Shown piece after piece: positions 63,975-64,000 of a stretch of DNA of 64,000 nt. The stretch is from contig NZ_AOFD01000007.1 in NCBI RefSeq assembly GCF_000332815.1, forward strand, positions 1 through 64,000. The letters are read 5' to 3'. The position numbers were made by a program, and so were the translations under genes. The stretch's first letter is position 1. Every line of letters begins with the position of its first letter. The notes below the pieces were generated by a model, which was not told where the DNA came from, did no database searches, and saw nothing but the letters and a program-made list of their open reading frames with translations. This DNA is from Arthrobacter nitrophenolicus (GTDB taxonomy: Bacteria; Actinomycetota; Actinomycetes; Actinomycetales; Micrococcaceae).

Positions 63975-64000
63975 GAAGGTACTTCCTCGGTCCTGTCCTC

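Overview
The window is chromosomal DNA from a high-GC actinobacterium, most likely a member of the Micrococcaceae (Arthrobacter or Pseudarthrobacter type). This rests on gene content and order: mtrA-mtrB-lpqB, a SigK/RskA pair, a WhiB regulator, long-form Hpf beside SecA, a PdtaS-type kinase, an Rv3235-family protein, and a Glf/GlfT2 galactofuranose pair. No rRNA, tRNA, insertion sequence, prophage or CRISPR array was seen, and no intergenic stretch exceeds about 300 bases.

Layout. 1-6.6 kb: a TPM-domain envelope protein (C-terminus off the left edge) divergent from an HtrA-like protease, then etfB-etfA and a PIG-L deacetylase. 6.7-13.3 kb: rskA-sigK, trmL, a J-domain protein, a lipoprotein, then iscS-type cysteine desulfurase and mnmA (tRNA thiolation). 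13.5-19.1 kb: a five-function peptide/nickel-type ABC importer. 19.2-20.7 kb: chorismate mutase coupled to a MetE-like protein. 20.7-26.9 kb: a leftward run of DUF4166, DUF58, MoxR ATPase, DUF4350, DUF4129 and a multi-pass membrane protein, divergent from mtrAB-lpqB-comF-hpf-ycaQ-secA (27.0-37.3 kb). 37.4-41.9 kb: Rv3235-family, LysM, a tandem Sm-like protein, a small HTH protein, and a SAF/CpaE-like pair. 41.9-49.3 kb: giant NAD-glutamate dehydrogenase, PdtaS-like kinase, WhiB, a small membrane protein. 49.3-53.4 kb: a 1358-residue FHA/FtsK ATPase of EssC-like architecture. 53.6-64 kb: a cell-surface polysaccharide cluster (glf, glfT2, two DUF2142 proteins, GtrA, a PstS-like lipoprotein, DUF6541) continuing past the right edge.

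Sequence quality dominates interpretation. At least 21 reading-frame breaks are visible, 19 of which read as loss of one base. Most lie in short G/C runs, and they hit genes that cannot be dispensable (two in secA, three in gdh). I treat them as base-calling errors, not pseudogenes; each affected gene is given as one CDS with the break position stated.

Two patterns emerged only when frames were repaired or starts compared. First, six genes without a Shine-Dalgarno share TANNNT, exactly six bases, then ATG/GTG, the layout of leaderless transcripts. Second, the small gene at 38952 encodes two copies of an Sm-like fold, the second hidden by a frameshift. Other points of interest are a PstS-like lipoprotein lacking phosphate ligands and translationally coupled to a DUF2142 protein, a MetE-like protein without zinc ligands, a CpaE-like ATPase with Lys-to-Arg in its P-loop, and an EssC-like ATPase with no WXG100 partner in sight.
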